Below, one piece after another: positions 45,582 to 58,600 of a DNA stretch of 64,000 nucleotides (position 1 is its first letter; each line of letters starts with the position of its first letter). A program made the translations under genes and the position numbers. Below the pieces are notes generated by a model, which was not told where the DNA came from, searched no databases, and was given only the letters and a program-made list of their open reading frames with translations. Origin of the DNA: Trissonchulus latispiculum (Eukaryota > Nematoda > Enoplea > Enoplida > Ironidae); contig JASAND010015780.1 of the NCBI GenBank assembly GCA_030248195.1, forward strand, positions 186,001 through 250,000, in the 5' to 3' direction.

Positions 45582-46379
45582 CTTTGGTGGGTAAAATCGT
45601 TGTAAATTGCTGCGCATGGTACAACGATTTTACCATGATTTTACAACGAAATTTTAAGAAATTTTAATATTTTTTAATGGATTTACAATGATTATATCCG
45701 CTTTTACCATGTGAGTTTAACGGATTTACAATTGTTTTACATCGATTCTTACACGTATTTACAATAATTTTACCACGTTGTAAAATCAAATTTCATTTAC
45801 AATGATTTTACAACAGATTTACCACAATGTTTTTACAACATTTACAACGAATTTACAACGTCTTTATTACGATTTTACCACATAGTAAATTCGCTGCAAA
45901 ATCATTGTAAATTTTTACAACGTTTTTACAATGCTTTTGAAAAAGCTTTAACAAATTTACAACATCTTTACCACGTTGTAAATTTGTTTTAAAACTGTTG
46001 TAAAAGCGTTTTAAACATTTACCATGATTTTACAACATGTATATATATATACCATGTGGTAAAATCTTTATAAAGACGTCGTAAATTCGTTTGTAAAAGT
46101 TGTAAAAACATTGTGAATTGGTCCAATTTCATTTACAACGATTTTACAACAGATTTACCTCAATTTTACAACGCGGTAAAATTATTGTAAATACGTATAA
46201 GAATCGATGTAAAACCATTGTAAATCCGTTAACTCACATGGTAAAAGCGGATATAATCATTGTAAATCCATTAAAAAAATATTAAAATTTCATTAATATT
46301 TCGTTGTAAAATCATGGTAAAATCGTTGTACCTTGCGCAGCAATTTACAACGATTTTACCCACCAAAGTTCTCCCTGTA
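45582..46379. mobile_element. inverted-repeat element rich in TTTACAACG motifs
   Basis: The ends are GAACTTTGGTGGGTAAAATC and its inverse, with arms of about 250 bp. The whole interior is a degenerate array of ATTTACAACGATTTTACAA-like words on both strands, spaced roughly 20-25 bases apart. No coding capacity. Confidence 0.8.
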
Positions 46380-47764
46380 TACGGTTCCCCTTTTGGTACC
46401 AAATTGAAAAATTCGCTGAGAAGGCCAAATTTTCCGGCGTCGCCGGAGATTTTTGCTCAATTTCTGCCCTTTTCAACACTAAATTTGCTACTTTTTGCGA
46501 TAAAAATAAACTTCTACGGTGCACCAGAAAAATAGCGGTATTGTTTTGTTAGCATATTTTTCGAAAAATTTTCGCCCCCCCCCCAAATTCCTTGCCCCTC
46601 GGATTTTTGGGGGGGGGGCAGCCATAGTTTCCTTTGGGGAGTTGGGGGGGTATCCCCCCAAAGATTTCGCCCAACTTTGCCCCTCCAGATTTTTTTACTT
46701 ACCCTCCCCTAACTTTTGGCTTACCCCCCCCCCCTTTCCCGAACCCCCCAAACGATTTTTGGACCCAAAAAGCTAAATTTAGCCATTTTTTGGAAAATGT
46801 TTCTAAAATTTTGACCTAAAATCGCATTAAAACGGTGCAAAAACGCCTAAAACGTTAAAAACCGATAAAAAAGGGCTAAATTACAAAAAATTTTGCATTT
46901 TTTGGCCATTTTTCGAAATTTCTGAGGACCAAATTCTGGGGGGGGTTAGCGGGGTACCCCCATCACATTTCGGAGGTCGTCCAAGGTTTACCCCCCCCCC
47001 TCCAGACAGGGACGCACCCAGGATTTTGAAAAGGGGACCCCTCTTGGGTGATGTCTATGCGATGTCTATGCGTGTTCGCGCTTCCGCTAGGGGAGAGGGG
47101 TAACGGTAACAATGTCCAACAAAGTGTTCCGTGCTGCTGCAGCAAAAATGACGAGATTAGGGAATAGTCATTAGCCCACGAGGGGATCTGGTGGCGAAGA
47201 CCCCCAGAAATTGAACAATTTTTGAAACTATAAAAATTTCCGTAATGGAAACTTTTAAAAAGATTTTAATAAAAGTAGAGAAATTTTCTAACATGGAAAA
47301 TTTTGTAATTGAAACCTTAAAGAACAAAAACCTGCACAGGCGCAGAGAATATATAAAAAAACTTGGGCTGGAAAAGCGCCGCAGACGCAAAAAGTTTTAA
47401 TACTCAATCAAGATAGAATGGTGCCGGAGGTGCCAAAAATTAAAAAAAACATGAGCGCCACAGGCTCGAAATTTTTAAAGCTTAGATAGAAAAGCGCCGC
47501 AGGCGACGAAATTATTAAAAATTGAGTTAGAAAAGCGCCCCAGGCGCGAAAAATTTTGTGACGGGCGTCGGAACCCCCAAAATAGGTGTGCCCATTGGGA
47601 TGCCAAGACTTAGCGGAGGATCTGGGGGCAATAAGGTTTTAGTTCGCATAGCGGATTTTGTAATTTTTCCTACACAATCTTAACTTTTCCAGACCCAAAG
47701 TTCCAGGGAAACCATGGGCCCAGTCCAACACAAAAGGAGCCCCCTCACCCCATGAAAAAATCCC
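46380..47764. other. non-coding interval
   Basis: A C/G-run repeat copy lies at about 46575-47010. At 47335-47555 there are diverged tandem repeats of about 45 bp centred on AAAGCGCCGCAGGCG. No gene seen. Confidence 0.5.
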
Positions 47765-48312
47765 TAGAATTAACCCAGGGGTCTTAGAGGCGGAGACCCC
47801 CAGCAGTTGAAGGAATTTTTTGATGTCTAGATGAAATCGTTCTTCAAATCTTTACATAATTCGTTTCATTTTGCAGAAACAATTTTTTAAAAATGTAGAC
47901 TTTTTGAAGAAAAAAATTGCTTCGCGAAAATCGCACGACATTTAAAGTTTTTTCTATCCTAAGATTTGGTAAAAACGTTGCAAATATATACGCGCGCGTA
48001 AAGTTTTGAGGAGATTCTTTTTTTCTGTTCTACCTGTTTGCTTTTTCTTTCTTCAAAATCGCGACGACGGGGCTGCCCTCCACAGAGCCATCCCTAGTAG
48101 TTTTTAGTATTTATATATGCAATAAACGTTCTTAAACATATTGGTGCGTATATACGTATACAAACTCTCATTCCATTCTAGGTCTAGCCCAGAAAATCCG
48201 AAGAGAATTTTTTCAAAGTAAATATTCAGCGAAAATGATATGAGAAACTTGCATCAAGAAATGCAATTGATTGATGTAGCATGAAGTCTCGTAGTCTGTA
48301 TCTTTGTATATA
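47765..48312. repeat. interspersed repeat R, copy 1 (left part)
   Basis: It aligns to 63320-63895 (shared phrases TAGATGAAATCGTTCTTCAAATC, with one substitution, and TTTCATTTTGCAGAAACAA). The continuation of R reappears at 51865-51965, so about 3.5 kb (48313-51864) is inserted relative to the other copy. Confidence 0.75.
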
Positions 48313-48412
48313 TATGACTGACTTTTCGTAAGGGTCGAAGTTAGTAGCATGAGGCGCGATTGGTTTTAAAAATGGACCATCTTCGATTTCCTTCATTTTC
48401 ACATATATGGTA

Positions 48413-49034
48413 AAAACAAAGTAAGGAAAGGTGGTAAGAAGAACTTCTTACCATCATTAACCGAGACCGTTATTTCAAATTAATATATATATATACACGC
48501 TAAAACTATCCGAAACAGAATTATTAGATCGACCAGTAGTCATATTCAAATCGAACAGAATAATCTACATATGAAAATAAATAAAAATAACTTTACAGAA
48601 AATGAGACAACTTCAAATAATGAGTGCCCATAACATAAAATATGTATATACGTTAGTGCTTAACGTTAACAGTGTCTGAAGTATATACTTGCATGTATAT
48701 AACCCAAGGATGAGTGCTCTAGCCCCATGCGTCTCATCGCCCAGCCTCACCAGGTGCGCACCTGGCATGGGAAAACCGGGCGGTTATATACTTTCCTTCA
48801 GATAGTGATTTACAAAAATGCCCTTTCGGACGAGTGCTTTATATGACATATATAAAATGAAAACAAAGGGTTTCCCACCCGACGGCGGGATTAAATAGAA
48901 CCACAAAGGTTGTCCTACACAGTAGGATTAAATAGAACCACGAAGGTTGTCCTACAAAGTAGGATTAAATAGAACCACGAAGGTTGACACAAGTAAGATT
49001 AAATGGAACCTCATGGGTTATACATAAAAAGAAG
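48413..49034. repeat. 0.6 kb direct repeat, copy 1
   Basis: Starts AAAACAAAGTAAGGAAAGG and ends ATACATAAAAAGAAG. It is nearly identical to 49322-49926, apart from a few TATATA length differences and one or two substitutions. It contains three to four tandem subrepeats of about 37 bp based on GGATTAAATAGAACCACGAA (48888-49015). No ORF. Confidence 0.9.
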
Positions 49035-49321
49035 GGGAGTTAGAGTATGAATTGGAAAATTAAAACTGAAAAGGAAGATTTTTTGTAATTTTGTTAACAT
49101 ATTTTGTTAACTATTTTCAAGATATTTGTATATAAATACACTGGTCGAAAGTTTTTCACCTAGGGATTAATAATCACCTAGGCGACTAGATGGAAAAAAT
49201 ATTTTGGTCAAAAACGTCATGAAAAATAGTTTTATATGTGGGGTCTACGCACAGCAGTGTGCTAACACAGAGAGGAACGTTGGAGTGATCCTCAACCTTT
49301 CGAACCCCTGTGTGTCCACGA
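49035..49321. other. spacer between the direct repeats
   Basis: 287 bases. The last 90 bases form a hairpin-prone segment beginning GGGGTCTACGCACAGCAGTG. It is not a tRNA: the presumed T-arm does not pair. Confidence 0.5.
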
Positions 49322-49926
49322 AAAAACAAAGTAAGGAAAGGTGGTAAGAAGAACTTCTTACCATCATTAACCGAGACCGTTATTTCAAATTAATACACGC
49401 TAAAACTATCCGAAACAGAATTATTAGATCGACCAGTAGTCATATTCAAATCGAACAGAATAATCTACATATGAAAATAAATAAAAATAACTTTACAGAA
49501 AATGAGACAACTTCAAATAATGAGTGCCCATAACATAAAATATGTACGTTAGTGCTTAACGTTAACAGTGGCTGAAGTACTTGCATGTATATAACCCAAG
49601 GATGAGTGCTCTAGCCCCATGCGTCTCATCGCCCAGCCTCACCAGGTGCGCACCTGGCATGGGGAAACCGGACGGTTATATACTTTCCTTCAGATAGTGA
49701 TTTACAAAAATGCCCTTTCGGACGAGTGCTTTATATGACATATATAAAATGAAAACAAAGGGTTTCCCACCCGACGGCGGGATTAAATAGAACCACAAAG
49801 GTTGTCCTACACAGTAGGATTAAATAGAACCACGAAGGTTGTCCTACAAAGTAGGATTAAATAGAACCACGAAGGTTGACACAAGTAAGATTAAATAGAA
49901 CCTCATGGGTTATACATAAAAAGAAG
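49322..49926. repeat. 0.6 kb direct repeat, copy 2
   Basis: Second copy of 48413-49034 in the same orientation, abutting the long palindrome. The subrepeats are retained in the same number and order. Confidence 0.9.
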
Positions 49927-49935
49927 TTGTTTGAA

Positions 49936-51880
49936 TTGTTTGAATAGTCAATCAATATACGAATATATGTCGTATATGTATATATATATATTATATTATA
50001 TTATATTATATATATATGACAGGCTTTATCTAAAAACCGTACCGCGTAACATACCGCGATTGGTTTTAAAAATCGACCCTCTTCGATTTTCTTTATTTTC
50101 ACATATAGGGTACCCGCATTAGAGTCGATCATCGTGGCGCAAGCCGTTTTTCCAAATTCCGTCCCTAGAGCGAGAAATCCAAGTTCAAAGTTTCGCATTT
50201 TCGTGATTTTTTGACAGTCGGCATGGCTCGTCTTCAATGCCGCAAAACTAGAGCTTGGAACAACGGTTTGGCCTCAAACGACCAGACAACAACAGTAGGT
50301 CTTGGGAAAGTAATTGCTAACAATTATAGCCCAAACCGAGCAGCGAGACATCCGGTTTGGGTAAATATATACTTAGTGTTTGACGGGGTGTTCAGTGTAG
50401 GTCGGTAACACACATTTTCGCATATTACTCTCAACCCGAGTTAGGGAAACGGCTAATGTTTCTACCTTTTAATCCTCCCTGTGGTACTAACATTTGCTGA
50501 AAAAATTAGCCAAATTGGTTTGGGCTTTGGAATGCAAATTGGCACCAGAAGAGGCATCGGCCGCTTATTGGGAAATGCCAAATTTTGCAATATTTTACTT
50601 CCACAGCTTGATAGGAACAGAATAACCGTATCAGATTATTACTCTATAAGCAAAGGAAGCAACCTAAGCCAGAAACTACTTTATTCGGTTAAGTTACTAG
50701 TAGTAGACAACGTTTTGAGTTTGAAGTCCACGTCGAAACCAGGTTGGCATAGCTTGTCATTTAGCGAGCGCTAGCGAGAAAAGCATGCATTTTTGGGACT
50801 AGTGTCTATTAGAAAAGCTGTTCAGCTTGTCAAAAGCTTACGAATGAGCTAAAATTTGTACTGTTTCGAACAACTTTAATTTTCACGATTTTTTACACCG
50901 TGCTTGAAAATTACGAAATTTTGAATTCTTCCGAAACCGTACAAATTTTAGCTCATTCGAAAGCTTTTGACAAGCTGAACAACTTTTCTAATAGACACAA
51001 GTCCCAAAAATGCATGCTTTTCTCGCTAGCGCTCGAGAAATGACAAGCTATGGCAACCTGGTTTCGACGTGGACTTCAAACTCAAAACGTAGTCTACTAC
51101 TACTAACGGCTTACGTTGCTAAAGTAGTTTCTGGCTTACGTTGCTTCCTTTGCTTATAGAGTGATAATTTGATGTAAGGGTATACGGTTATTCTGTTCCT
51201 ACCAAGCTGTGGAAGTAAAATATTGCAAAATTTGGCATTTCCCAATAAGCGGCCGATGCCTCTTCTGGTGCCAATTTGCCTTCCAAAGCCCAAACCAATT
51301 TGGCTAATTTTTTCAGCAAATGTTAGTCCCACACGGAGGATTAAAATGGTAGAAACATTAGCCGTTTCCCTAACTCGGGTTGAGAGTAATATGCGAAAAT
51401 GTGTGTTATCAACCTACACTGAACACCCCGTCAAACACTAAGTATTTACCCAAACCGGATGTCTCGCTGCTCGGTTTGGGCTATAATTGGTAGCAGTTAC
51501 TTTCCCAAGACCTACTGTTGTTGTCTGGTCGTTTGAGGCCAAACCGTTGTTTCAAGCTCTAGTTTTACGGCATTGAAGACGAGCCGTGCCAACTGTCAAA
51601 AAATCACGAAAATGCGAAACTTTGAACTGGGATTTCTCGCTCTAGGGACGGAATTTGGAAAAACGGCTTGCGCCACGATGATAGACTCTAATAGGGGTAC
51701 CCTATATGTGAAAATAAAGAAAATCGAAGAGAGTCGATTTTTAAAACCAATCGCGCTATGTACGGTTTTTAGAAAAAGCCTGTCATATATATATATATAT
51801 ATATATATAATATAATATAATACATATATATATATACATATACGACATATATTCGTATATTGATTGACTATTCAAACAAC
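49936..51880. mobile_element. 1.95 kb near-perfect palindrome
   Basis: Two arms of about 950 bp meet near 50905 with almost no loop. The ends are TTGTTTGAATAGTCAATC-like on the left and the exact inverse on the right (to 51880). Internal landmarks are mirrored: (TA)n tracts at about 49978-50020 and 51785-51840, CCGCTTATTGGGAAATGCC at about 50562 and its inverse at about 51238. A few substitutions and small indels separate the arms. Confidence 0.92.
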
Positions 51881-52652
51881 GTCGAAGCTTAACATAAATC
51901 ACAAAGACAATATATATAGAGCGGTGGTTTGGAGGCGGCAGCCCCCAAAATCTGAGAAAATTTTTGAAAAATCACAAATCACTATTAAAACGTAGTAGAA
52001 ACTTCGCATTCTTGTTAAATTTGAGTGCTACTTCCACATTTTGGCTTTGGCATTCTTTCGTCATTTTTATTTTGGCGTCGTCCGTCAAAACTATTGTTCA
52101 TTTCTGCAAATGATGCTATTTTTGACCAAAAAACCTGGTGGAAGCCCTACAAAAAATTAGTTTGTTCTGTTCGTATTATTACTTAATCTTCTATCTGTAT
52201 TTAAAAAATTGATGATTTTAGAAGAATTTATATATCCACTGTTTCGTGTTTGTTATGCTTTTAGTTTGATTACTACTATATATACGTATGGGCTGAGTGG
52301 GCTGATGAGCTGTTTCTATATGTGTGTTTGTATACAACACTTGCATTCAGCAAATGCATATGACATTGCCGAGTGAAGGTTTATAAGATCTCTTAAACAC
52401 ATTCGTATACTTGAGGTTCAGAGTCATAGCATGAACAGAAAAACCATCCCTTTGACTGTTCAACTGACTTAACAGAGATACGCTAAGTCACAGCATAACT
52501 TAAATTCTTGATATTAGTGTGTCCACTCATTTATATACGTATTTACCACGTATATATATGCCATGCTCACGCTGTAGCCCTCTACGTACCTTAACCGTAC
52601 GTGATGTCCGCTTTCGTTTTCATTAATCCTGGAATTGTGTTATTTTCTCGCA
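51881..52652. other. non-coding region upstream of the guanylate cyclase gene
   Basis: The first ~85 bases continue repeat R. The remainder is AT-rich and presumably contains the promoter and 5' UTR of the receptor gene, but no motif can be assigned. Confidence 0.5.
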
Positions 52653-55600
52653 ATGTCCATCTTGTCAAATATTTTCTGCATTAAATGTCAGTGTCACAAT
52701 ATAGTTCAAATCAGCTTGCTGGTGGTGTGTTTGCTGTCGTGCTTCGTTCCAGTATCGTCAATAGCTGAAGATGTGAGCCTGAGTAGTGGCCGTGAGAGCG
52801 AAAATTGTCATGAACAGCATACGACTAATGAGATAATTAAGGAGGCTGGTCTGAGTGCAGACAGTTTGTCATCGAAGAAGCGGTTGTCTCGAATTCGCAG
52901 TCTGATGGAAGCTTATGATGCTACTGGTCTAGGTTCTCGACGCCGACGCAGGCGTGCTTCAGACGATGGTGGGAAAGAACGTTTGGTCCTGGGCTATATT
53001 GCTGGCAGCATGAGATTGATGGATTCTTCCCTCTTCGGAAGATCATCTCGGCGCATGTTTAAATCGCTACGTTCTCGAACGCTTCCTGTCGGTGGCTCCA
53101 GTCTTGGTTCCGGCGGCGGGCAGAGCGTGCTTGATCGGGCACAGCTTTTGTATCGAATGGGCTATGCCGATGTTCCAAAAAATTTGCAAGGTAGGTCTGG
53201 TTGTCTTCTGCACGATATGTTTGACAGGGTATTTCTTAGGGATTTTTTGCGGTGGGGCTTCCCGCCTCCCCCCCCCCGGCTCCCCTCCGGGCCCGAGGGG
53301 AATAAATTTGGGGGGATTTTTTTCCAAAAATGAACAGAAATGGTATTTTTTCGTCTATTTTGCTCGTAGAAACGAAAAAGTCTCCGGCAAGGCAGGGAAA
53401 TTTTTGAAAATTTGCCCCGTTTTGGCAGAAATGTAGACCTCATTAAGGGGAAAGCCCAAAATCCCGGGGGACGTCAGTTTCGTTCGCCCCCCCTCCCTCT
53501 GTGAGGTATACGTATATACGTATATAGAAGATGCTTCTTCACTATGATGTATGTATGTACGTTTTAGGGTTGGTTTTTTCCGGAAAAAAAGATTGCCGGA
53601 AAAAACCTTTTTTTCCGGTTTTTTCCATTTTTTTCCTTTTTTTCCGGTCACCTCAAAATTCACCAATATGCTAAAAGTTGTGTTATTTTATGTTTCTGCA
53701 TGCATCAAAGCCGTTTTCAACATATTTAATAGTCCCACCGTGTTGTGCGCACTTACGCAAGCGGTTACAAAGGTTTCAGTATTGATTACAGGAATTAATT
53801 TTTTCAGCAGACAATACTGTAGAATAAACTACAGGTGACTTCTGTATACCTTGACGGTTCTGCTAGACCTGGTCTCTGGTTTTCGTAGGTAATACACATC
53901 GTAAAGTAAAGAATACCAGACGTTTTAAAAGGTTTTGGCTTAACATTCCACTGTTAGACATAGAATTGTTAAGTCTACCTGAGTTACGCAACCATATTAT
54001 ATATATATATACACATTCAATGGCAAAAAATCTTAAATCCCAGAATTAGCTCAAATTCATGGATATTGTCATATTAATTCATTAAACAGTGTTTTTGATA
54101 GTTTCTTAATGTTCTGATTTCATAAATTAACTTTCAGAACATCTCTCGAATATTTTTCCATTTTTTTCCGATGCTTCGAAAAAATCCAAATACAATTTAT
54201 ATAGTCAGATTTAGCATACCCCCGCCCCACCTACTATGACCCACGGAAAACGTTGTAAATAGTGCGAAATCGCAGGAAAAGTTCAGAAAACATTATATTC
54301 CGCTGTAAAAATCGTTAAAATAACACTAGGAATATTTTTCCATTTTTTTCCACCCCATCGGAAAAAAATGGAAAAAAACGGAAAAAACCTTTTTTTCCAG
54401 TCCTTTTTTCCGCGCCCATCCCTAGTACGTATAAATATAAACTAGTGTGTATGAGTGTGTGTTCCTGGCATGTACCGAATGCTTCTTCTGAATTTGCTTT
54501 TCAACTACCAAAACTAGAAGTGTCAGGCGCGCGAGGGAGCGGGCGGCGGGGGGGGGGGGGGGGGGGGGGGGCGGGGGGGGGGGGGGCCCGCGCCCGGGGG
54601 GGGCGCGGGAGGGGGGTGGGGGGGGGGGGTCGGGTGGGGGGGGGGCGCGGGGGGGGGGGGGAGGAGGAAGGGGGGGGGGGGGGAGGGGGGAGAGAGGAGG
54701 GGAGAGGGGGAGGAAAAGAAGAAAGGGAAGGAAAAAAAGAAGGGGAGAGAGGAGGGGAGGGGGGAGAAGAAGAGGGGGAAGAGGGGAGAGGGGGGGAGGG
54801 GGGGGAGGGGGGAGGGGAAGGGGGAGAGGGAAGGGGGGGAACTAAAAAGTGTATATAAAATTCTTTGCCTGTAGACATCTGTAGACATCTATATCTGCAA
54901 TCTATATTAAATATATAGTATTTTTATAATACGAATCTCGTGTGCGTAGTGAATAATGTTTTAGGGCACAAGATATCTGGAGCCATTCGTTATGCTGTTG
55001 AGTCGGTTAATCAAAATATCAGTCTTGGTGCCTACGAATTGGACTTTGTCTTCAACGACACCCATGGACGTGCTGTCAATAGTACGTAATAAAATATTCA
55101 AGTTTTTGTCACTTTTTGGGCTTTTCCTAGGGAATTGTTCCTCCGGGAGGCCCACGTTGTATCAGCAAAGGACTGGGATGGGGACAGGTGTATATATACA
55201 GGGCAGAGATTTTTCAAAATCGGGACTGCAGCGTAGATTTTGTTCTTTTTTGAGTGATAATAGATAATAGAAACGTAGGTGCGAAAATCACAGTTATCAA
55301 AATATGTAGACACGTTTGTCAACAAATGAAAGCCCATGGCGAGGCTGGCCAGCATTTTTCATCTGGCTTTTTTAGGGTTTTTGAAAGTGGGTGGCGAGCC
55401 CAGGTTACAATATACGTAGCTAACAATTCAGAGCTAGCAGGGTGTTCAAGTTTTTATTATTCTTGTGACGAGGATTCCGACATAGATATAATTATGGCAC
55501 GTCTGTCAAAATTCATGGCGCTGCAGGTGTAGCAATGTTCACAAAAATCACCCCGAAAATTCACAAAGTCACCCACCTAGACGGCTAACAACAAGCGGCA

Positions 55601-58600
55601 GCCGGAAAATTTTTTCCATGGTAATAACCACAAGACCCAACCTTAACATATGTAAGTTTGGCTGCCGAGGTCCAACTCCTCCGACCAGGGTGCCCAAAAT
55701 AGTCGACCCACCCAAAATCCGACCCTCGGACAACTCCGGACCAAAATTTTAATTTTGCTGGTACTCACTATGGACTTTGCGCAGCTACCCCATATTATCC
55801 ATGTGACATGTCCTATCTCTAAGCTATCCAACCATATATTGGATTCCCTGCCATGTCATCTGGCTTCGCCACGGGTGGGTTTTTGTGAACAAATTCGCAA
55901 AAGAAAAATCACGTAAAATGCCACTGGGGCAACAGCTAGGGCAAAACTAATGCCAAATTCGAGCTCAGCGACCCGAGAAACCTATATAGCGCATGTTTTA
56001 GATACCGTAACCCCCTTCTGGCAGACCGTCCGGCCGATGGACCCGGCCCGGACCCCCCGGACCCACGGGGTGGTCAGGATCACCTATCTGGGCAAAAGCT
56101 ACCTAAAAACTAATGCCAAATTTGAATTCTACGCACCGGCGAGATTTTAGGCTTCCGTGACCTTGAAATAAAATTTTTGGTCAGTCACGTGACCCTAGGC
56201 CAAGTCACGTGACCAATCCAGATGCGAAATTACTCCACCAAATTGTTTGTTCTGTGCTTACTAGAGCAACAGAACACAAAATATGCGGATTCCTAGCTTC
56301 CTCATATCAATAATCAAGGTCAAGCATATTGGCCTGGATACCCACTTTGGTCCCGGGGCTGAGAACCAAAATTCTATGTTCAGCCTGCGCAAAAGAAACT
56401 TGGGTGTCCAATTGTTTTACATAATAACACTGTGGACTATGCTCTATTTATGCATGAAAAGAAAAACTTCCTAGCTATATCCTGAGATCAGATCCGGTGG
56501 TGATTTTTTGTGAACAAGTGATTTTTTGTGAATCCTATCACAAAAATCACACAAATTTTGAATCTACACAAGGGCTACCGGCATGAAATTTGTACCATAT
56601 GGGGGGGTCACTACCGTTCAATACGTACCAAAAATTTTTCGATCGGACTTCATTTGCGAAATTGCCACCAAAAATTCGATTTTTGATTTTTTTGAGAACG
56701 TTGCGATTGTTTTAGTCTTAAGGTATAGGTACGAATGCACACAGTTATTTTGATCTTACTTATAGTTCTATGTGAAGCTTTTAGCTTAACTATAGCAGTA
56801 TATATATATATATATATATATATATACAAGAATAAAAATGCTCCGGTGGAGCATGAAAAATGCAATATGGGTGACATTCGGTTGTAAATGGACAGAGGAC
56901 TAGGTTTTAAAACGTTAATATGGGAGGGGCAGGTTGTAAATGCCAGGAGGACTAGGTTAAAAGCGCACTAATATGGACCAGCTTCGCTGAACAACCCATA
57001 TTCGCGAAAACTGTCCAGAGTTTCTATCGGCTGCTGCTTGCTATATATTGCTATTGGCAGTTCTTCGGAAAATTGTAGGATTTGTCAGCATGGCCTGCAA
57101 GTATATGTGGTCGCGCTCCTTATTATACAACTTAATAATACACGTACATGTCAACTGCTTTCGCATCAACTTAATACAAGATTCTGCGCTGACAGTGCAG
57201 AAAAAACACCTTGAACACCTTTCTATCAGAACTGCATTGTTTATTTGGATATTTTTATAGATACTTTAATATTTCAAAATCGTCCCGCTTGCTTTGAAAG
57301 CTGAAGAATGTAGATATTACTCGTATCTATGTCATGTAGAGTGGAGCATGAGTGACCGCGAATATGGGTTGTTCAGCGAAGCTGGTCCATATTAGTGCGC
57401 TTTTAACCTAGTCCTCCTGGCATTTACAACCTGCCCCTCCCATATTAACGTTTTAAAACCTAGTCCTCTGTCTATTTACAACCGAATGTCACCCATATTG
57501 CATTTTTCATGCTCCACCGGAGCATTTTTATTCTTGTCCTATTTCATTTTTAAGGTTCTCAGTAAAAAGCAAAAACGTTAAAGCTGTGTGAAAGAAACTT
57601 TAAAAATTCCGCCAATCATTAATCGTCAACCGAAAGTACAGAACAAAGAAGCTTGAAAAGTTCCAATTTCTTCCTTTTTCTCTATTTTGACAGAAATCCA
57701 ACATCCAGTACCCATGGCTGCAATAGGTTTAGTTACTGTATTTAGCATATAGCACTCTACTGCAGCGCAACCAAATGCAAACTTTACTGTCAGTGAAGGA
57801 AACTCATAAAACACGATTTGCAATGCTCTGCCGCACTTGTGTGCAAGATTTCGGACAATTGCAACTCATCTGTAGCTAGTTATAGGCCGTGCTGTACTTC
57901 AGCAGCACTCTACTGCAGCGCAACCAGATGCAAACTTTACTGTCGGTGAAGGAAACTCATACGGCACGATTTGCAATGCTATGCCGCACTTGTGTGCAAA
58001 ATTTCGGACTATTGCAACTTACCTGTAGCTAGTTATAGGCCGTGCTGTACTTCAGCAGCACTCTACTGCAGCGCAACCAGATGCAAACTTTACTGTCGGT
58101 GAAGGAAACTCATACGGCACGATTTGCAATGCTCTGCCGCACTTGTGTGCAAAATTTCGGACTATTGCAACTTACCTGTAGCTAGTTATATGCCGTGCTG
58201 TACTTCAGCAGCACTCTACTGCAGCGCAACCAGATGCAAACTTTACTGTCGGTGAAGGAAACTCATACGGCATCATTTGCAATGCTCTGCCGCACTTGTG
58301 TGCAAAATTTCGGACGATTGCAACTTACCTGTAGCTAGTTATAGGCCGTGCTATACTTCAGCAGCACTCTACTGCAATGCAACCACATAGTAACATCGCA
58401 ATAAGTATACGAAACGTATCTATAATAGTTTGTCATGTCCTAAACTATCTGTATGCCGAATTTGAAATACCAGTGACGAATGAATAACTTGTTATCGACG
58501 GTGCTGTGTTTGGGACAGCACATACAGCACGGTGGAAGCTAGAGAGTGCACCAACTAACATAGCTGCAGTTCCCCCTTACTACAGACATTATTTTCACCA

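Noticed and set aside
49236..49320. tRNA-like segment ending TTCGAACCCC
   Set aside because: The presumed T-stem and acceptor stem do not pair, so it is not a tRNA or a clear tRNA-derived SINE head.
54445..54888. Gly-rich and Pro-rich ORFs on both strands
   Set aside because: They are translations of a G/GA homopolymer tract and have no coding signature.
57750..58388. 153-bp repeat as a coding repeat or CRISPR-like array
   Set aside because: Every unit has an in-frame stop, there are no variable spacers, and the genome is eukaryotic.
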